A stretch of 64,000 nucleotides of DNA from Prorocentrum cordatum (taxonomy: Eukaryota; Sar; Dinophyceae; Prorocentrales; Prorocentraceae): assembly GCA_963575745.1 (NCBI GenBank), contig CAUYUJ010011547.1:238708-302707 (forward strand), read 5' to 3'. A program made the position numbers and the translations under genes. Under the pieces are notes generated by a model. The model saw nothing but the letters and a program-made list of their open reading frames with translations. It searched no databases and had not been told where the DNA came from. Of the stretch, positions 62,226 to 64,000 are shown piece after piece. The stretch's first letter is position 1. Every line of letters starts with the position of its first letter.

Positions 62226-64000
62226 TTCCCGGGGCACCCGTCCGGCATTTGCCCAGACCCCCTTGGGGAGTCATGATGTTTTCGTTTGACCCTACAAGAA
62301 AAACCTATCAGTCTTCCCTGTTAGGTAAGAACGCCCAGCGTTTCGTACATGCAGGCGTGTGCCACATCTCGTAGGACGCTAGTCAACCACTGGCAATGCG
62401 CGCGCGAGTCTGCCACGGAGGACGAGCTGGATTGGCGCGGGCACGACCGGCAAAATGCCGAATGCCGGAGCACTCACAATATGTATTGTGCGTTTGGTGA
62501 ATGATGTTTTCTGAATTACGTGGGCGCACAAAACCCAATTCGAAATGACAAGTAGGGCATGCGTTTGAGCGCATTCACCCGCTCAGATAAAATCGTGAAG
62601 ACGCGCGCGCAGACGCCCGCCAACCGATCGAACCGCGGCGACGTCGTCCGTCGAGCCCCCCAAGACTTCGACGCAGCAATGGCGATGCAAGACGCTCGCG
62701 TCAAGGACAAGCCAACTGGATGATTTTGCACAGCGACTCTGCCACCACATGGACGAAGAGCGCTTGCGCGGCTGCACTGGGGCCCCGCGGCCCAGGCCAT
62801 GCTCGGCCACAGGCAGTAGGCGCGTCGACGCCCAAAGAAACGAGTTGCGTTCATCCAAGATAACCGATCTCCCCCTCTACTCTAAACAAGCGGGCTCGGC
62901 CGCGAGCTCGAAAGCGATCGGCGGCCGCCAAGTCCGACATTCCCGGCGCTGCAGGCGGACGCGCAAGCGTCATTGCCAGCATATGCCCGTGACAGACAGG
63001 AAAACAAACGGAGTGCAAATCGGCCGACATCAAGCCAGAAAAAATACCGTCAATGGTTGTAGACGGCATTGGCGAGTGCGGCGAAGACCGCAAGCGCCTG
63101 GGGCGCGCCGCGCCCCTGACCGACGTTCCGACAGCAGAACCTGCTCAGACGATGACGACGTCCTTTTCCTAGCGCCACCAGTCGCAGCGGACGCGCATGC
63201 CGAGGCATTCGCTAGTATGCCCGCGCCGTGTGATGGACGAGACAATTGCGTCGAACGTTGAAAGTCCGCGGAGCGCTTGGCTGAATGTCGCAGCTCGCTT
63301 TCATTGGGCGACTCACCTCATAAAGCAACACTGATAAGCGAGGCATCGCGGGCCTGGGAGACCCACAGGTACAACGCGCCGTGGAGCACGACCTCAATGC
63401 GTGTTTCGCCACGACAGTGATATTTCAGCCCGATTGTAGGGCCACGGGGCTGCCTTCTCCTTGCCACGCGGAGGTAAGCTACGACACTTGGTGCGAACAC
63501 TCCAGCGAGGACATCCCGCGCATGCCCTTCTGTGGCGAGGTCGACGTCAAACAAGATGGCCAAAGGCGTCTCTCGCTAAGGGGGCGACCTATGGGCAGGT
63601 AGGCAGACGAGATTGCCGCGCGGACAGCCTTTGCCAAACGCAAGGTCGCTCGCTGGCAGGTCATTGACCAACGACGCACAACATAACTCACCAAGACACA
63701 GCCGCGAACCACGACAGTGTCGGTGGTTCGATAAAGAACCGCAGTACTAGGAATGTCCAGGCCCCGTGGCCCCAGGAAGCAATAGAAAGGGCCACTTCAT
63801 AACGCAAAGCAAATGTCGATGTGCCAGGCTTTGGCCACAATCTGACATCTTCGGCCAAGGCGCACCAGCAGCCCCAGCGCCATCTGCGCCAGCAGTTGAA
63901 GCCGCGCAACCAAGTGTCCGGCCACGTGCGCTACTACTCACTCGAAATCCTGGCGGCGCTGATCCAACAGCTGGTTCCAGTAGCTCCGACGTGAATCGAA
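62226..64000. other. Right edge of the window, no gene recognised
   Basis: Ordinary-looking sequence of moderate GC with many short frames. I see no domain, repeat or RNA gene in it. Confidence 0.35.

Noticed and set aside
60843-62276. 477-residue Ser/Ala/Gln/Pro/Leu frame
   Set aside because: It runs through the CAGCCT minisatellite and the 74-bp repeat; the hexamer keeps any frame open.

Overview
The window looks like nuclear DNA of a dinoflagellate or a similarly repeat-bloated alga. The evidence is its high GC, its very low density of convincing genes, the abundance of CCT/AGG, TA, CATA and other microsatellites, many families of GC-rich tandem arrays, and several classes of decayed retroelement mixed with single eukaryotic exons. 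No rRNA, tRNA, CRISPR or bacterial operon structure was seen. The taxonomic call is inference: no clear spliced-leader relic was found.

Layout. 0-4 kb: repeat arrays, a roughly 100-bp minisatellite and a small foldback element. 4.2-5.4 kb: a GH16-type glucanase gene. 5.6-6.7 kb: a complete-looking composite repeat (end module A, AGGCCTCTT-type array, end module B, bounded by microsatellites). 6.7-12.5 kb: the most unusual object, a 4.17-kb unbroken minus-strand frame with a divergent SF3/D5-like helicase, a possible palm-polymerase region, a possible Cys-His-Asp protease region and an IS1595/Merlin-like transposase. It is bracketed by about 32-bp inverted repeats and accompanied by a giant inverted octamer array. 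13-19.5 kb: arrays, palindromic repeats and broken coding fragments. 19.9-28 kb (minus): an unassigned 360-aa ORF and a decayed DIRS-like retroelement (gag-like start, reverse transcriptase, RNase H-like region, tyrosine recombinase). 28-36 kb: long GC-rich arrays with AT-rich islands, a family of covarying hairpins, and an 870-bp CATA-type microsatellite. 36-44 kb: minisatellites, an AT-rich MITE, and LINE ORF1-like and other coding fragments. 44.2 kb: one ankyrin-repeat exon. 49-50.4 kb (minus): the RNase H end of a LINE. 52.7-53.9 kb: a WD40 protein of eight nearly identical blades. 55.0-55.6 kb: a PARP catalytic domain. 56-64 kb: arrays, microsatellites, a retropepsin fragment, a CAGCCT minisatellite and a 74-bp hairpin-rich minisatellite.

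The best-supported host-type genes are the GH16 enzyme, the WD40 protein and the PARP domain; all are probably exons of spliced genes, so their N termini are uncertain. Most long open frames in the arrays and microsatellites are artefacts of repeat periodicity. The polyprotein combines proteins for replication and for integration, which suggests a self-synthesising DNA transposon, but every domain was assigned by eye from motifs.
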